NCBI GenBank assembly: GCA_965112735.1
Contig: OZ218951.1
Span: 5,208,001-5,272,000 of the forward strand
Direction: 5' to 3'
Length of the DNA stretch: 64,000 bases
Source of the DNA: Phaeosaccion multiseriatum
Taxonomy: Eukaryota > Ochrophyta, other classes
The position numbers and the translations under genes were made by a program. Below are positions 11,797-24,268 of the stretch, one piece after another. A model generated the notes under the pieces. It was not told where the DNA came from and did not search any database. It saw only the letters and a program-made list of their open reading frames with translations. Position 1 is the first letter of the stretch. Each line of letters opens with the position of its first letter.

Positions 11797-14700
11797 ATGA
11801 ACCAAGTATTAGAGGAGGAGGACATGTATCGGACACAAGGAGTGACGGACGTGACGCTTCCCTCCTTCGTGCTGGCGCTGCTGCTCGTGCTCGCCCTTGT
11901 GTTCCCTCTCCCACGGCCTCTCGGCCGTGCCCTCTGTCGCGGGCGCAGGATCATCCATGCTTATCGCCGTGCTCTTCTCTTGCTGGGCTGTGCTGGCGTT
12001 CTTCACCTTCGCTATGAGTCGGGGAGCTGTCCAGGGACGAGGTAGGTCCAGAAATTGTGATAGGGGAAGGAAGACGTGGGGGAAGGAACCGCTCGCCACT
12101 GCTCTCTCGGTCTCGCTTTGCTTTATCTTCTTACATCCCCCCTCACTCCCTCTCCCGCCTTCCCTCTCTCTCTGGCGCCCTTCACTCTCTCTCTTCGGAG
12201 CAGCTTTCTCGAGGACTTGCAACGCTTCATCACTGAAGAGACTTCGCTACTCTCGCACCGTATGTGGAGCATGGGCATAGACGTCCTCGTGATGGGCCTA
12301 GGCGTGCAACTATTGCGATGCGTGTCCGCGCTGTGGGCTGCCCCGTTTCAGTGGTCGCTGAGGGATGTTTGGGTAAGTGGGGTGGTGTTTGGGGTGTCGT
12401 CGTCGTTGCTTCATTGAACTAAAGCGGGAGAAATCTCGTTGTCGACCAGAGAGGTGCATTGTCCCATGTTGGGGTGTTGACTCGTGGTAGTGGCTTTCCG
12501 CCAGATGCTCATCACTCTCCCCTCCACCCCCTCCCTCCCTCCTTCGCCCACATCCCTGTTGTGCAGTCGGCAGTCTATGACCAGGCATTTGCCATGGTCA
12601 GCATGCTGCCCCCCGTTCAACGCATCATTCAGCGGGAGATGGGGAAAATTGAGAGAGACGTGGAGCATGCCCTGAAGGGCGACAAACAGCAGCACCGGGA
12701 CCCCCACGGCCAGGGGGAGGACGACAAAAGAAAGGGGGAGGAGGAGACAGAGGGCACGCTAGAAGGGCGCTTCACGCGGCTGCCAGCCTCGCCCGCAGGC
12801 AGCAGTACCAGCATCATCTCCATGATTCAAAAGAGAGCAAAGAAGGAGGACGCAAGCTGGCAGGGAGGCAAAGCATCTGGAGCTGTGTACCACGGAGGGG
12901 AGGAGCACACGGCGCTAATGAACCAGGCGTACGCGGCCTTCTCTGTCAGTAACCCCCTTCACCCCGACCTCTGGCCCTCCTGTATGAAGTTCGAGGCAGA
13001 GATCGTTTCCATGACTGCTCGCTTGCTGGATGGAGGCCAGGAGAGCGTCGTTGGCTCGCTGAGCAGCGGAGGGACGGAGAGCATTGTCCTTGCGGCCAAG
13101 ACGCACCGAGACTATTACAGAGCCAGGTCAGCGTATAAGATGAGGGGTCAGAGGTGAAGGTCTTACTCACTCACTCACTCACTCCGCCCACTCACTCACT
13201 CACTCACTCCCTCCCTCACTTCCTCTCTCACTCTCTCTCTCACTCACTCACTCACTCACTCACTCACTCCCTCATTTTTCCCTTTCTCACTCACTCTCTT
13301 ACACACTTACTTGCGCACTCCTCCATGCCCGCTCGCCCTTCTCCCAACAGGGGCATCACTCAACCGGAAATTGTCGCGTGCGTGTCTGCCCACGCTGGAA
13401 TCGACAAGGTATGCACTCCAATCGCTCTTCCCCTCCTCCTCCTCCTCCTCCTCCTCCTCCTCCTCCTCCTCCTCCTCCTCCTCCTCCTCCTCCTCCTCCT
13501 CCTCCTCCTCCTCCTCCTCCTCCTCCTCCTCCTCCTCCTCCTCCTCCTCCTCCTCCTCCTCCTCCTCCTCCTCCTCCTCCTCCTCCTCCTCCTCCTCCTC
13601 CTCCTCCTCCTCCTCCTCCTCCTCCTCCTCCTCCTCCTCCTCCTCCTCCTCCTCCTCCTCCTCCTCCTCCTCCTCCTCCTCCTCCTCCTCCTCCTCCTCC
13701 TCCTCCTCCTCCTCCTCCTCCTCCTCCTCCTCCTCCTCCTCCTCCTCCTCCTCCTCCTCCTCCTCCTCCTCCTCCTCCTCCTCCTCCCCTTCCTCGTCCC
13801 CCCCACCGCCCTTCTCCTCCTCCTCCTCTCACCCCTCCCCGCCCGCCCACCAACCCCCCTCTTCCTCCTCCAAGGCGTGCTCTCTACTGAGCATCAAACT
13901 CGTCAAAGTACCCATGGATGCGGAAACCTTCAAGGCTGACACCGTGGCCATGCAGCGAGCCATGACCGTCAACACCATCATGCTCTACGCCTCCGCACCC
14001 TCCTTTCCCCAGGGCATCATTGACCCCATCCAGGAGCTCTCACAAATGGCGCAACGGCACGGCTGCGGCCTTCACGTGGACTGTTGCTTAGGCGGTTTCG
14101 TATTGCCCTTTGCCAGGAAACTGGGGCTCACTGACATACCCGCGTTCGACTTCTCCCTCCCTGGAGTAACGTCCATGTCAGTAGACACCCATAAGTATGG
14201 TTATGCCAGCAAGGGCACGTCGGTGGTGCTGTACAGAGACAAGCAGCTCCGTCACTGCCAGTACTTTTGCTACCCGGACTGGACCGGAGGCCTCTATTGT
14301 ACCCCCACCATCGCCGGTAGCAGACCGGGGGGGCTTGTCGCCGCGGCCTGGGCGGCAATGGTGTCCATGGGGGAGGAGGGCTACTTGGCGGTTACAGAAG
14401 GCATCTTGCAGGCCGTCAGGGTCATCGTGGACGGCATTGAGAGAGAGATACCGGAGCTGCGCGTGTTGGGCAAGCCTCAGGCTATGGTGGTGTGCTTTGG
14501 GAGTAGTGACCGTGGTGGTGGTGGCAGTAGTGGTGGTAGTAGTAGCAGTAGCAGCAGTAGTGGTACTAGGCAGGGGTGCAACGTGTACAGCGTGAGCGAC
14601 GGGATGAGCCGGCGCGGCTGGAGCCTCAACAGCCTCCAATCCCCGCCCTGCGTGCACATATGCGTCACGAGACAGACGGTGGGGCAGGAGCATCGCTTTG

Positions 14701-14903
14701 TACGCGACTTGCGAGAGGCAGTGGCCGAGACTAGGGGGGAGGAGCAAGAGCAGCCAACAGAAGGAGAAATTGAGGGCAAGAAGACTAAGAAGAAGAAAAG
14801 CGATGGGGGGGATGCGAGGATCTACGGCATGGCCGGAGGGATGCCCGCAGGACCCGTCAAGATGCTGCTGCAAGCCTACACCGACATCACTCTGCAGGCC
14901 TAG
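11797..14903 (+). CDS. SGPL1: Sphingosine-1-phosphate lyase
   Basis: PLP-dependent ER-membrane enzyme that cleaves phosphorylated sphingoid bases into a fatty aldehyde and phosphoethanolamine. Five exons: 11797-12041, 12204-12372, 12567-13126, 13351-13408 and 13875-14903, giving 686 residues. An N-terminal hydrophobic helix (LPSFVLALLLVLALVF) fits the single-pass ER anchor. Family landmarks in order are SGAVYHGGEEHTALMNQAY, SNPLHPDLWP, SGGTESI, GITQPEIV, HVDCCLGG and SVDTHKYGYASKG, with Lys451 as the PLP lysine; then DWTGGLY, TIAGSRPGG and the terminal IYGMAGG. Start ATG 11797 is chosen because only this frame gives the two-base phase needed at exon 2. Insertions of poly-Ser (14520-14570) and Lys-rich residues (14760-14810) are not usual in the family. 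The exon 3 donor is an atypical GTCAGC. Intron 4 carries a huge CCT tract. Confidence 0.95.
13433..13787 (+). repeat. (CCT)n microsatellite, about 118 units
   Basis: A 355-bp almost perfect CCT repeat occupies most of intron 4 of the S1P lyase gene (13409-13874). It leads into the acceptor at 13874. Long open frames across it in all registers are repeat artefacts. Confidence 0.97.
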
Positions 14904-15301
14904 AGAGGGAGGGAGGGGCTTGCTACTAAAGGGCGTCTCGAGTGGACAAGACTTTCTGTCTACATACGTGTGTCACTGTCTAGCAGGGAGGGAGGCCCTC
15001 AGCCAGGGAGAGGGTCGACAAGCCGAAGCCCATGCATCAATGTCCAAGCCTGACGGTCCAAAGGACGGAAGGAGCTGAGGAGCGGGCTACAAACAGCGGC
15101 GGGGTTTCCTCCCACCCACCCGTGGGTTTGTGTTATTTTATAAAAAAAAAAAATTGACTTCTATTTTGATCCTTTACGTAGTCGTCAGCGGGGGTCCATT
15201 GGTAAGATTGGAAAAAACAGCCAGTCACCAAACTGAAGCTCGAGGAACTACAGCCTCTGCTCTTCCTGCTCAGCACCGTGCGAAGAAATCTAGTGAGCTT
15301 G
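14904..15301. other. Convergent intergenic region, S1P lyase / ankyrin gene
   Basis: 398 bp lie between two facing stops. It contains a short AT-rich patch with an A run (15142-15153) and no recognisable gene, and probably serves as both 3' UTRs. Confidence 0.5.
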
Positions 15302-17009
15302 TCATGCCATCTCCTCCGCCACCTCCTGCAGCACCTCAGGGCTAACCTCTCTCTGCGACACCTTCAGCCTCCCTTCCTTGCCAAAGAGAAGGTCAGTGCC
15401 CCGCATCAGGTCCAACGCGCTCTGTGACGCAAAGTGCTGCCTGCCCGCAGACAGGAGGAACTGAACACAGGCTCCTGCATCGTTGCGCCGTCGGGCTTTT
15501 GTCAGAGCCTTTGCCAGGGAGGCCCCTCCTGAGAGCAGCTCCAGCACCACCCCGCTGTGGCCCTTCACGGCCGCAGTAATTAAAGGCATCAAAGACGTCC
15601 CATCTGGAGTCCTGCCCGCAGTGTGGTCAGGATCAGCCCCTGCGGACAGGAGCTCACGGATCACTGCCCGTTGGTCATTGAAAGCAGCCATGTTCAAAGC
15701 TGTGAGGCCAACAATCCTACTAGCAGAAGGCATATCTACGTCAGCACCTCCTGAGATGAGTTCCTTCACGACACGAGCATGGCCAGCACCAGCTGCAATG
15801 TGTATCGCTCCATACCCGTCGCCGCTGATCGCATTCACCTCTGCACCAGCCCTAAGCAGCTTCCGCACAATGCCTCTGTGCCCTTTCCTCGACGCTACAA
15901 TCAATGCACTTCTCCCCTCCTCACGACTATGGCTCTCGAGTTCCGCGCCGGCTTTGATGAGCTGCTCCACCACAAGGCCATGTCCATGTTGGCTTGCAAC
16001 GAACAGCGGAAACACGTGGCGCAGTCTCAAATTCGCGTCTGCCCCCGAGGTGAGCAGCAGCTGCGTGACCCTGTCGTGTCCTCTTTCTGCGGCCATCAGC
16101 AAGGGGGTGGTGACCCGAACATTCTTGACATCCACATGGTTGGGATCAGCGCCGGCCGACAGCAGCTGCTGCACCACCGCATGATGCCCTTCCTCGGAGG
16201 CATGCAGCAAGGCAGTATAACCGTCCGAATCTGCCTTGTCGACCTCCGCGCCGGCTGAGAGCAGCTGCCGGACCACTCTCTCATGTCCTTCATGTGAGGC
16301 TTGTTGGAGCGCCGTAAGCCTTCCATGCTCAGATGCCTCCATATCCACCTCTGCACCCGCCGTCAGCAGCTGCTGCACCACTACATGATGTCCCATACAG
16401 GAGGCGCATATCAAAGGCGTAAAGCCATTATTGGTAGCACAGGCTACGCTGGCACCGGCGGCGAGCAGCTTGTGCACCAGCACAACGGCCCCAGCAGACG
16501 AGGCCACCGTGAGAGCCGTATGTCCGGTAGAATCTACTGCATTGACGTCAGCACCAGCAGAGAGGAGCTGTTGCAAAAGAGTAGCATCCCCAAGATCACA
16601 TGCACCAATCAACGCAGTCCTGCCATCGCAAGCAGCTGCCACACTCGGCGACGCCCCCTCTTGCAGCAGAAGACCAACGATATCACTCCTCCTCTGTGCC
16701 ACAGCCAAGTGGAGGGCAAGACCCCCTGTCTCATCAATGGGCTCGTCCAAGCATGCCGTCCTCCCTCCGTTCTTAGCGATGAGGGCCCTCATCGCCGCCC
16801 GCACCCTTTGGGCGCTCTGATCACCTCTGATGGCTTGAAGCAGGCGCGTAGCCTACCGCAAGGGGCAAGACAGCAAGGACAAGAGTGAGGGGGGACATGA
16901 ATAGGAAAAGCGGGTAATAGCGGCGTGAGAGTGAGAGACAAGGCGGGGGGAGAAAGGCTAGAGATAGAGGAGGGGGGATTCATACCTCAATGCTGAAGGC
17001 CCTCTGCAT
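15302..17009 (-). CDS. Ankyrin-repeat protein A
   Basis: Predicted 524-residue protein made of about twelve ankyrin repeats (consensus GHxxVVxxLLSAGAxVxxxxxxGxTAL) that probably mediates protein binding; partners are unknown. Two exons in transcript order: 17009-16986, coding MQRAFSIE, and 16852-15302. The join is phase 0 and restores ATRLLQAIRGDQSAQRV, which aligns with the N-terminus of ankyrin gene B at 41571. The C-terminus ends in a block shared by every family copy here: ALDLMRGTD, LFGKEGRLKVSQ and SPEVLQEVAEE. I do not recognise that block as a named domain. A decayed relative lies just upstream on the same strand and a palindromic element sits between them. The repeat assignment is certain; the small first exon is inferred. 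Confidence 0.85.
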
Positions 17010-17489
17010 GGTACCGGGAACGGGGCTGTGGCCCGTTGAGCAAGGCGGAGAGGGGGAGGTGCGGTAGACCAGTAGCGATTTGGAAAGGCAAAGGAACACG
17101 GGGCATGATTATGTCAATGGCAGACTTTAACAAACGAAGGGAGGGAGGAGGGAAGGAAGGCCGTATTCTATTCCTGTCTCGAATGTCCTCTGTCAGCTCT
17201 GTCGCACAGCTAACCCCCCCACTGATCCTCTCATTTACAGAGCATGGAAACATGATGGCTCTACTCGCGGTGGAATATGCGGCTGACGAGCACTGCTTCC
17301 TCCTCTTCGTCGCTGTCCTCGGCCCCCTGACGCACTATCGCCCACATTCTCGATAGCGGATAGCCGATGGGCTGGCGCCGGCGATAGCGGATAGCGGATA
17401 GTGCGTCAGGGGTTGACTCGGCTTAGGCCATCCTCTTTCCGCCTTCCCAACGCCCCTGACCACACCACAGACGAGAGGCGCCCCTTTCA
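17010..17489. other. Intergenic region between ankyrin gene A and its decayed copy
   Basis: 480 bp upstream of ankyrin gene A. It must hold that gene's promoter and it contains the second palindromic element (17324-17417). No other coding sequence is seen. Confidence 0.5.
17324..17417 (+). mobile_element. Palindromic MITE-like element, copy 2
   Basis: A 94-bp relative of the element at 10940. It starts CCCCTGACGCACTATCGCCC and ends GTGCGTCAGGGGTTGAC, so the outermost GTCGA of the left end is missing. The internal GATAGCGGATAGC iterations and the CGCCCACATTCTCGA block match copy 3. It is flanked by TCGGC on both sides (17319-17323 and 17418-17422), consistent with a 5-bp target duplication. 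Confidence 0.75.
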
Positions 17490-19000
17490 TCATGCCATCT
17501 CCTCCGCCACCTCCTGCAGCACCTCAGGGCTGACCTCTCTCTGTGACACCTTCAGCTTCCCTTGCTTGCCAAAGAGACGATCAGTGCCCCGCATCAAGTC
17601 CAATGCACTCTGTGACGCAAAGTGCTGTCTTTCCGCAGACAGGAGGAATTCAATACAGACTCCTGCATCGTTTGTCTCTCGGGCTAGAGTCAGAGCCTTT
17701 GCCAGTGAGGCCCCTCCTGAGAGCAGCTCCAGCACCACCCCGCTGTCACCCTCTGTAGCCGCTGCAATCAAAGGCGTCAAAGGCGTCCCATCTTGAGTCT
17801 CACCCCCAGCGTGGTCAGCATCAGCCCCTGCAGACTGGAGCTCACGGATCACCGCCCTATGGCCCTGTATAGCAGCCACGCTCAAAGCTGTGATCCTTGC
17901 AGTAGGCATATCTACGTCAGCACCTCCTGAGATGAGTTCCTGCACGACACGAGCATGGCCATTTATGTGTATCGCTCCACACCCGTCGCCACAGATCGCA
18001 TTCACCTCTGCACCAGCCCTGAGCAGCTTCCGCACAATGCTTCTGGCTGTGCCCTTCGAAAGATGCTCCCATCAATACACGTCTCCCCTGCTCACCACTA
18101 CGGCTCTCGACTTCCGCGCCGGCTTTGATGAGCTGATCCACCACAATGCCATGTCCACGTTGGCTTGCAGCATATATACAGCGGAAACATTCCGTGGCGC
18201 GGTCCCAAATTCGCGTCTGCCCCCGAGGTGAGCAGCACCTACGTGACCTTGTCTTGTCCTCTTTTTGCGGCTATGAGAAAGGGGGTGGTGCCTCGAACAT
18301 TTTTGAAATCCTTATGGTTGGGATCAGCGCCGGCCGACAGCAGCTGCTGCACCACCGCATAATTCCCTTCCTCGGAGGCACGCAGCAAGGCAGTACAACT
18401 AACCGAATCTGCCTTGTCGACCTCGGCGCCGGCTGAGAGGAGCTGCCGGACCACTCTCTCACATCCCGCATGTGAGGCTTGTTGGAGCGCCGTAGTCCCT
18501 CCGTTCCCAGATACCCCATCCACCTCTGCACCCGCCGCCAGCAGCTGCTGCACCACTGCATGATGTCCCATACTGGAGGAGGAGTTCAAAGCCGAAAAGC
18601 CATCATTGGCAGCCCAGGCCCGCCGCTGGCACCGGCGAAGAGCAGCTTGTGCACCAGCACAACGGCCCCAGCAGAGGAGGCCACCATGAGAGCCGTATAC
18701 CCGTTGGTATCCACTGCATTGACGTCAGCACCAGCGGAGAGGAGCTGTTGCACAAGAGCAGCATCGGCAACAGCACATGCAGACGTCAAAGCAGTGGCTG
18801 GCTGCTACTGTCTGAAGACCCACAATGTGCTGACGCCCCCCCCTGCAGCTAAAGGCCAACGATATCACTCCTCCTCTGTACCACAGCTAAGGGCAGGCCA
18901 GATACCCTTCCTCGTCGAGGGGATCGTCCAAACATGATTTCCTCCCGTCCTCTGTTTCAGGATGAGTGCCCTCACGGCCGCTTGCACCCTTTGACGCTCT
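17490..19000 (-). pseudogene. Decayed ankyrin-repeat gene copy
   Basis: Same family as ankyrin gene A, same strand, lying immediately upstream of it. The coding similarity is split over at least three frames. The C-terminal third (18035-17490) is intact, with AGAEVNAICGDGCGAIHI and the shared LKVSQREVSPEVLQEVAEE end. A frameshift near 18036-18060 breaks it from VDQLIKAGAEVESRSGEQG, and a stop follows RGQDKVT near 18239. Another frame change near 18586 separates AAGAEVDGVSG from VQQLLSAGADVNAV. The N-terminal part (18800-19000) is recognisable only by short matches. Multiple disruptions and loss of one internal repeat unit argue against a functional gene, although a short expressed remnant cannot be excluded. 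Confidence 0.8.
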
Positions 19001-19533
19001 CACCATCACCCCTGTTCCCGCCCTTTGAGCAAAGGGCAGCCTGCCACACGGAGCAACGCAATGAGTGGCGCTTGTAAAAGTTCAAGCGATAGCTCGCTTA
19101 AAAGGCTGGGAGCCTGAGACAAACAGGAGGAAACGGAGGGGCTGCTGATGGGTTGCTCAGACCGCTATACTTGTAGGGGATGATGGAAAGGGAGGGAGGA
19201 GAAAAACTTAAGACAAAGCAGCTGGCAGAGAAGTGGACGACCATGCCCCGCCCGACCCTTTACCTGCATAATTTCGACTGCTGTCTGCACGTCGGTGATA
19301 ATTTTTAAAGCCCGCCAAAGACAGAGAAGGGGCGGATGGAGAAGGAAGGAAAGTTTTGCGGGTTCGTCCACCCCCGGGTTTCCCTGACTTCCACCAAATT
19401 CTTGATGTACAGTCATAAGTCGGGTGAGCAGCTCGGGAAGAAGGAGAGACCAGAAGTGTACAAAGCACACGTCCGGGACGGGCTTTTTGTCAAATGCTCT
19501 TCGGCTGACGTTCTTGCGAAGCTCTGGGAGGGC

Positions 19534-19567
<34 letters not shown>

Positions 19568-19834
19568 GGAAGAGGGACAGACTTGCTTCCCCCAAAAGGC
19601 CGGGTATCTTGAGTCCGTGTTGTACGAGCAGGCGCCAAGAATACAAAGGACGGTGGCGAAAGGATGGGAGGATGGGCGCAACGCTTTGGCTTTCTTCCTT
19701 CCGTGCGGCGGGAGGGAGCAAGGGAGGGGCTACGGAGAGGAGACAGGGCACGGAGTGAGAGGAGAAAAGAAGGGGAGGGGAGGATAGGACGCAAAGGGGC
19801 AGCAAGAGGAGGAGCGGTCCCAGGTGCAGATACT
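19001..19834. other. Intergenic region upstream of the acid phosphatase family gene
   Basis: This holds a (CAG)n tract at 19539-19566. Open frames exist on both strands (19336-19758 on +, 19165-19923 on -), but neither has a recognisable domain or splice-consistent neighbours. I treat the region as promoter and non-coding sequence. Confidence 0.45.
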
Positions 19835-22800
19835 ATGCTCTCACATGGCTCACACCAAGTCGAAGCGGCAGGAAGGGCAAGAGAAGGAGCAGCGGCACTA
19901 CGAAAACGCGGCACGGGCCCCACCTTAGCGCTCCTTGGCGTGACGGCCTTGTTCGCCTCCTTCTCCGCCCTCCCTCTCGGGGCCGAGGCTCAGAGTGATA
20001 ATGACGATAAGTGGGAAGTGTTGCAGGTACACGTGCTCGCCCGGCACGGACAGCGTGAGCAATTGGTCAAGGACAGTGGCGATTTTGCCGAGTCGGGAGG
20101 GGAAGGGGCTAACGACTCTGGCGCGAGCGCCCTTACCGCAGACGGCGTGCTGCAGTGCTTCCGAGCGGGGAACCTCCTTAGAAGCCGGTACATCAACGTG
20201 CCTACCGACGAGCCCACCTATGTGGAGGACCTGCAGGAATTCAGTCTTGAGCATGTGGTGGTACGGTCTTCGGACACAGACCGAACGCTCGCCAGCGCGT
20301 CTGTATTGGCTGATGGGATGTACCCTCCGGCGGACCCCGACGAGCCGGGCGGGGACGAGGATGAGGACGCGGGCGCGTGCTCCCGAATCCCGAATGGATT
20401 TCTGGTGACACCGGTGAGTGAGTGAGGGACTGCGTGAGTGCTTCATTTATTACAGAGCTGGTATGCTAATGATTATCCAAATAGCTATTCCTAGTGCTAA
20501 AGTGTTCACCATGGTACTCTGTGTTGAGTAGTGTAAGAGTCAAAAGTGCTATCAGTACTGCCAAACACATGCTTAGCTCAGTGTGGCGCATCCGTGAGAA
20601 CGCCCATGACTCCCCAGTCCAGCTTGGTTGCAGCTTCATTGGCTGGCATTTTGCCCCGAAGTAGGGTGACGTACCGTGAGTGAGTGAGTGGGAGAGTGGG
20701 TGTTTGAGTGAGTGAGTGAGTGAGTGAGGGGGTATGAGTGAGTGAGTGAGTGAGTGAGTGAGTGAGTGAGTGAGTGGGTATATGAGTGAGTGACTGAACG
20801 AATGGGTGAGAGAGTGAGTGAGTGAGGGTTTTACTCTCGTATGTACCAAGGTACTTGGAGATAGAGACTCTGTGCGAGCCAGCTGGAACGAGCTAGCCCG
20901 AAAGACAGGGAGAGGTGACGCTCAGAGAGAGGGTTAGAGAGAGAACGAGCTAGAGAAAGAGAGAGGGATGGAAAGGAAGAGAGGTAGCCTCCGTGTAGGC
21001 TGTCCACCCTCCCTTCTCTCTCCGTTCCCGCTTTGGTGCCATCGTGAATCGCTGTGCCCACACCCCCCTCATCTTGTTGCGCCGCTCCTCCTCACACTCG
21101 CTCATACCTCATCGTATACAATGTGTAGGTGCACACCATTGCTGAGGAGGACGATATCGAGCTGCGTGCATACAACAAGTGCAACACGTACTTCGACAAT
21201 GTTGACACTCTCTACGAGTCCGCGGAGTTTGAGGCCCGACAGGACGCCGAGGAAGACCTTATCATGAACATTAGGGACCGCCTCCTCGGCACCAAGATCT
21301 GTGAGACTGAACTCAACATCCTGGTATTTGTGGCGGCCGAGGACGGCAACGGAAGGAGCTCCCCGGTGTACGAGCTCAAGGAGGCGTACAACTTATATGA
21401 CTGCCTTGCCGTTACAGAAGTCAAGAGCCCGGGAATCGTCAGCGAGCTTGTCACACAAGAGCAACTCGACAAACTGAGAAATGTGAGTTTGAGGGAGGAG
21501 GAGGAGGAGGAGGAGGAGGATGAGGAGGAGGAAGAGGAGGAAGAGGAGGAGGGGGAGGACGAGGACGAGGGCGGAGACCGACCGCTACACCCACCCACCC
21601 CTGCTCTACCCCTGCTCTACTGTCGCGCATTTGAAGAACTTTTCTAAGGATCTCTCTCCACTGTGCTTGGCTCACTTTCGCTTTTTTTTTTGTCGCCCCA
21701 CACGCCCGTTCTCTTCGCTGCTCGTGCCATGCGCTCACGCTATGCGACCCATCCGTCTGTCTTGTCCGACCCACCACGGTGGCTATGCTATGCCATGCTA
21801 CGGCAGTCTCACGCTGCAAACCCCCCCTCTCTGTTCTTCTCCTCTTCCTCCTCCTCCTCCTCCTCCTCCCCTCCTCCTCTTACTCCTCCTCCTCCTCCTC
21901 CTCCTCGTCATCCCCCCCCTCAACGCAACAAATCAAATACGAAAACAGGCTGTGAACTGGCTGGAGGACCAAAAGTACCGCCCTGATATTGTGGGCAACA
22001 TGCTGGGAGGTACATACGTAACCGACATGGTCCGCACCATGTACCTCAGAGTGCGTGACAACGCCATCCTCCCCCCTATACTTCACGTGAACATGGCCCA
22101 CTACCCTACCATGAAGGGAGTGGGGTCGGCCCTGGGTCTGCCTAATGTGGTGAAGGGCATCCCGGGTTTCGCAAGCATGCTGATCTTTGAACTGGTGAAG
22201 GACAAGACCAGTGGGGGCCGAGACTTTTCGGATGACTTTTCCATGTTTGGGGTGCGTGTGCTCTACCACAACGGAGACGAAGAGGATGTCACAGACGATG
22301 ATGGTAACGCCATTCTGACCTCAGCCCACACCGTCCAGTTTAGTCCTTGGGGAGACGCCGATCCCAGCGGCGTGGTGTCGTGGACGGATTTCACGGAGTG
22401 GATAAGGGAAAACACCGTGGAGTTTGCCAATGGACACGACTGGTGCCAGGCGTGTGGCACATGGACACCAACGGTTTGTCTTGCCAAGCAGCTCGAGGAT
22501 TCCATGACAGAGAATGCGGGACTGAAGGGGGACAATGACGACCTCAAAACGGACAATCTCACTCTCCAGAATGAGCTGGCCGCCGCCTTGGGCGCACGTG
22601 ATCAGGAGGACCAGGAGGACGGCGATGATGTGAGAGGGGCAGGGGATGACTCGGCGACCAGTGGCTCCCCACGGACGAGTGGAGGAGGTGATTACGGGGG
22701 GGGCTCCATCGCTTTGGGCTTCTTCATGGGCTTACTGATTGGTGCGGTGGGCGTGGTGCTGATTGGAAGGCAACTTATGCGCCGCAAGTCTTCGATGAGA

Positions 22801-23220
22801 GACGGCACGGACACACACTACAAGCCGCCACCGGATGCCGGCATGGACGGATCAGGGGGACGGGCAGGCGCAGCCGGCATGGGTGGCGTGGGCGGGACAC
22901 GGGAGGCCGTGGGTGGTGGGAGCGGGGGAGGATCGGAGGGGGATGACATGGCAACCGATGGGCTTACGAGGGGCTCCAGCATTAGCGCTTGGGCGTCCGG
23001 CCTCAACGGGCTCAACAACATTTGGGCCACTGACTTAGACAATAGTGGGCATGGTGCCGCCCCAATCATGCCTAGGTCGACGAATTCGACAATGACAAGG
23101 CCCAAGGTGGTCCGGAGCAGTTCGAATGAGGATGACGAACACTTTGGTGGGGAGGAGACCAAAGAGAGTGGAGGGGGGCATCACAACGGCGGTGAGCATG
23201 TGCTGCAGGCCACGGTGTAA
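19835..23220 (+). CDS. Histidine acid phosphatase family type I membrane protein
   Basis: Predicted 734-residue secretory-pathway phosphatase relative. Exons 19835-20413, 21129-21482 and 21949-23220 join in phase 0. An N-terminal hydrophobic segment (LALLGVTALFASFSALPLG) is probably a signal peptide. Next comes LARHGQRE with the catalytic Arg70-His71-Gly72, then VVRSSDTDRTLASA, the second conserved arginine block. The C-terminal motif that should read S-A-H-D is NMAHYPTMKGVGSALGL, so His362 is kept but the proton-donor Asp is Tyr363. After the catalytic region a short coiled coil (LEDSMTENAGLKGDNDDL) and an acidic linker lead to one membrane helix (IALGFFMGLLIGAVGVVLIG). A basic then Gly/Ser-rich cytosolic tail follows. 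The frame is open upstream to 19664, so an earlier start is possible. The family assignment is strong; activity is doubtful. Confidence 0.8.
20680..20828 (+). repeat. GAGT/GTGA repeat in intron 1 of the acid phosphatase family gene
   Basis: Imperfect GTGA/GAGT tetranucleotide array of about 150 bp inside the 715-bp intron that follows exon 1. It begins as the natural extension of the GTGAGTGAGTGAG donor context seen at several introns of this window. Confidence 0.85.
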
Positions 23221-23353
23221 GCAAGGCATATGGGACAAATAGATAGCAGCAACAGTCGTATGGGCATACGTGCAGCTCAGAGTGATGAGTCGGCCGCACA
23301 CAGAAGTCATATGGGGCAGCAACAGCAGTCGTATGGGCGGCAGAGTCGAGAGT

Positions 23354-23391
<38 letters not shown>

Positions 23392-24268
23392 CTGCTCACT
23401 GCTTCTGCTGATGCTACTGCGGACTTCTGGGCTTGTGGGCCCTTGCGTGCTGACTTCGGCCGTGTGTGTGTGTGTGCAGCTCTTGTCTGTGCTGCCTGCC
23501 TGCAGTGTAGGGTGGTGGTGGATGGTGCCTTGTGCCTTGTGCACTCTTTCTGATCAAGAGGGTCGATCGAGCAAGCGCAGCACGCGAAGAGGGGTAAGTG
23601 ACAGGGGCACCTACCTACCCAGAGGCGACGGAAGAGACACTACGAGCGGAGTTGTAAACACTTCGTGCCTGTTGCGCTTGCCCAGCCTTCCTCATTGCAA
23701 AGAGCTTTGGGGCAGGCTGCCACCCTTTGCTGTGCATGAACGGCAGCAGGAGGCAGTGCACACACTCACACGCACACACACACACAGATGAAGATATGCG
23801 GTACTGGAAACGAAACGGCTTCGAGCGAAGGCGTTGGGCGGTGAGGAGCGATGTGGGGGGGGGGCTGCATGTCGATGAGCGCCCCTCCTTCCTTCTTGCC
23901 TGGCATGAGTGGACTCGAATGGGGCTACTGGATGGTCCTGCACAGACGAAAGAGGGGGTGGAGGGGAGGTTCATCTTCCGCTCCTGGCCGCTCTTTCTTC
24001 TGCTTATCATTTCATAGCCCTCTTCCAGCCCACACTCGACGAGAGGAGGAGGAGGAGGAGGAGGAGGAGGAGCGAAGTGTGAGCTTTTGGTATGCTGTGG
24101 AGAGCCTTCTTGCTTCCTTCCTTCCTCACCACGCGTAAGACAGCACGCGCCGCATATCTTGTGAATTAACCTTTGCACCAAGTTTTATGGATGGATGCAA
24201 TTCATGCGAATGAGATACTGTAGATTACAACAAAGAAAAATAGAAGAAAAAGTATATATAGGAGCGCA
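23221..24268. other. Convergent intergenic region, phosphatase / glycosyltransferase
   Basis: About 1 kb between two facing stops. It holds a (CAG)n tract at 23356-23391, a CA/TG patch at 23465 and 23760, and a (GAG)n tract at 24042-24072. Open frames through it are repeat-rich and unrecognisable. Confidence 0.5.

Noticed and set aside
13154-13939. Long open frames with poly-Leu, poly-Ser, poly-Pro or poly-Gly on both strands
   Set aside because: They are all registers of one CCT microsatellite in an S1P lyase intron, with no domain and no need for them once the exons are joined.
19165-19923. 252-residue - strand and 140-residue + strand open frames
   Set aside because: No domain, Leu/Gln tracts from a CAG repeat, and the upper part overlaps the start of the acid phosphatase family gene. 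A small unknown gene cannot be excluded.
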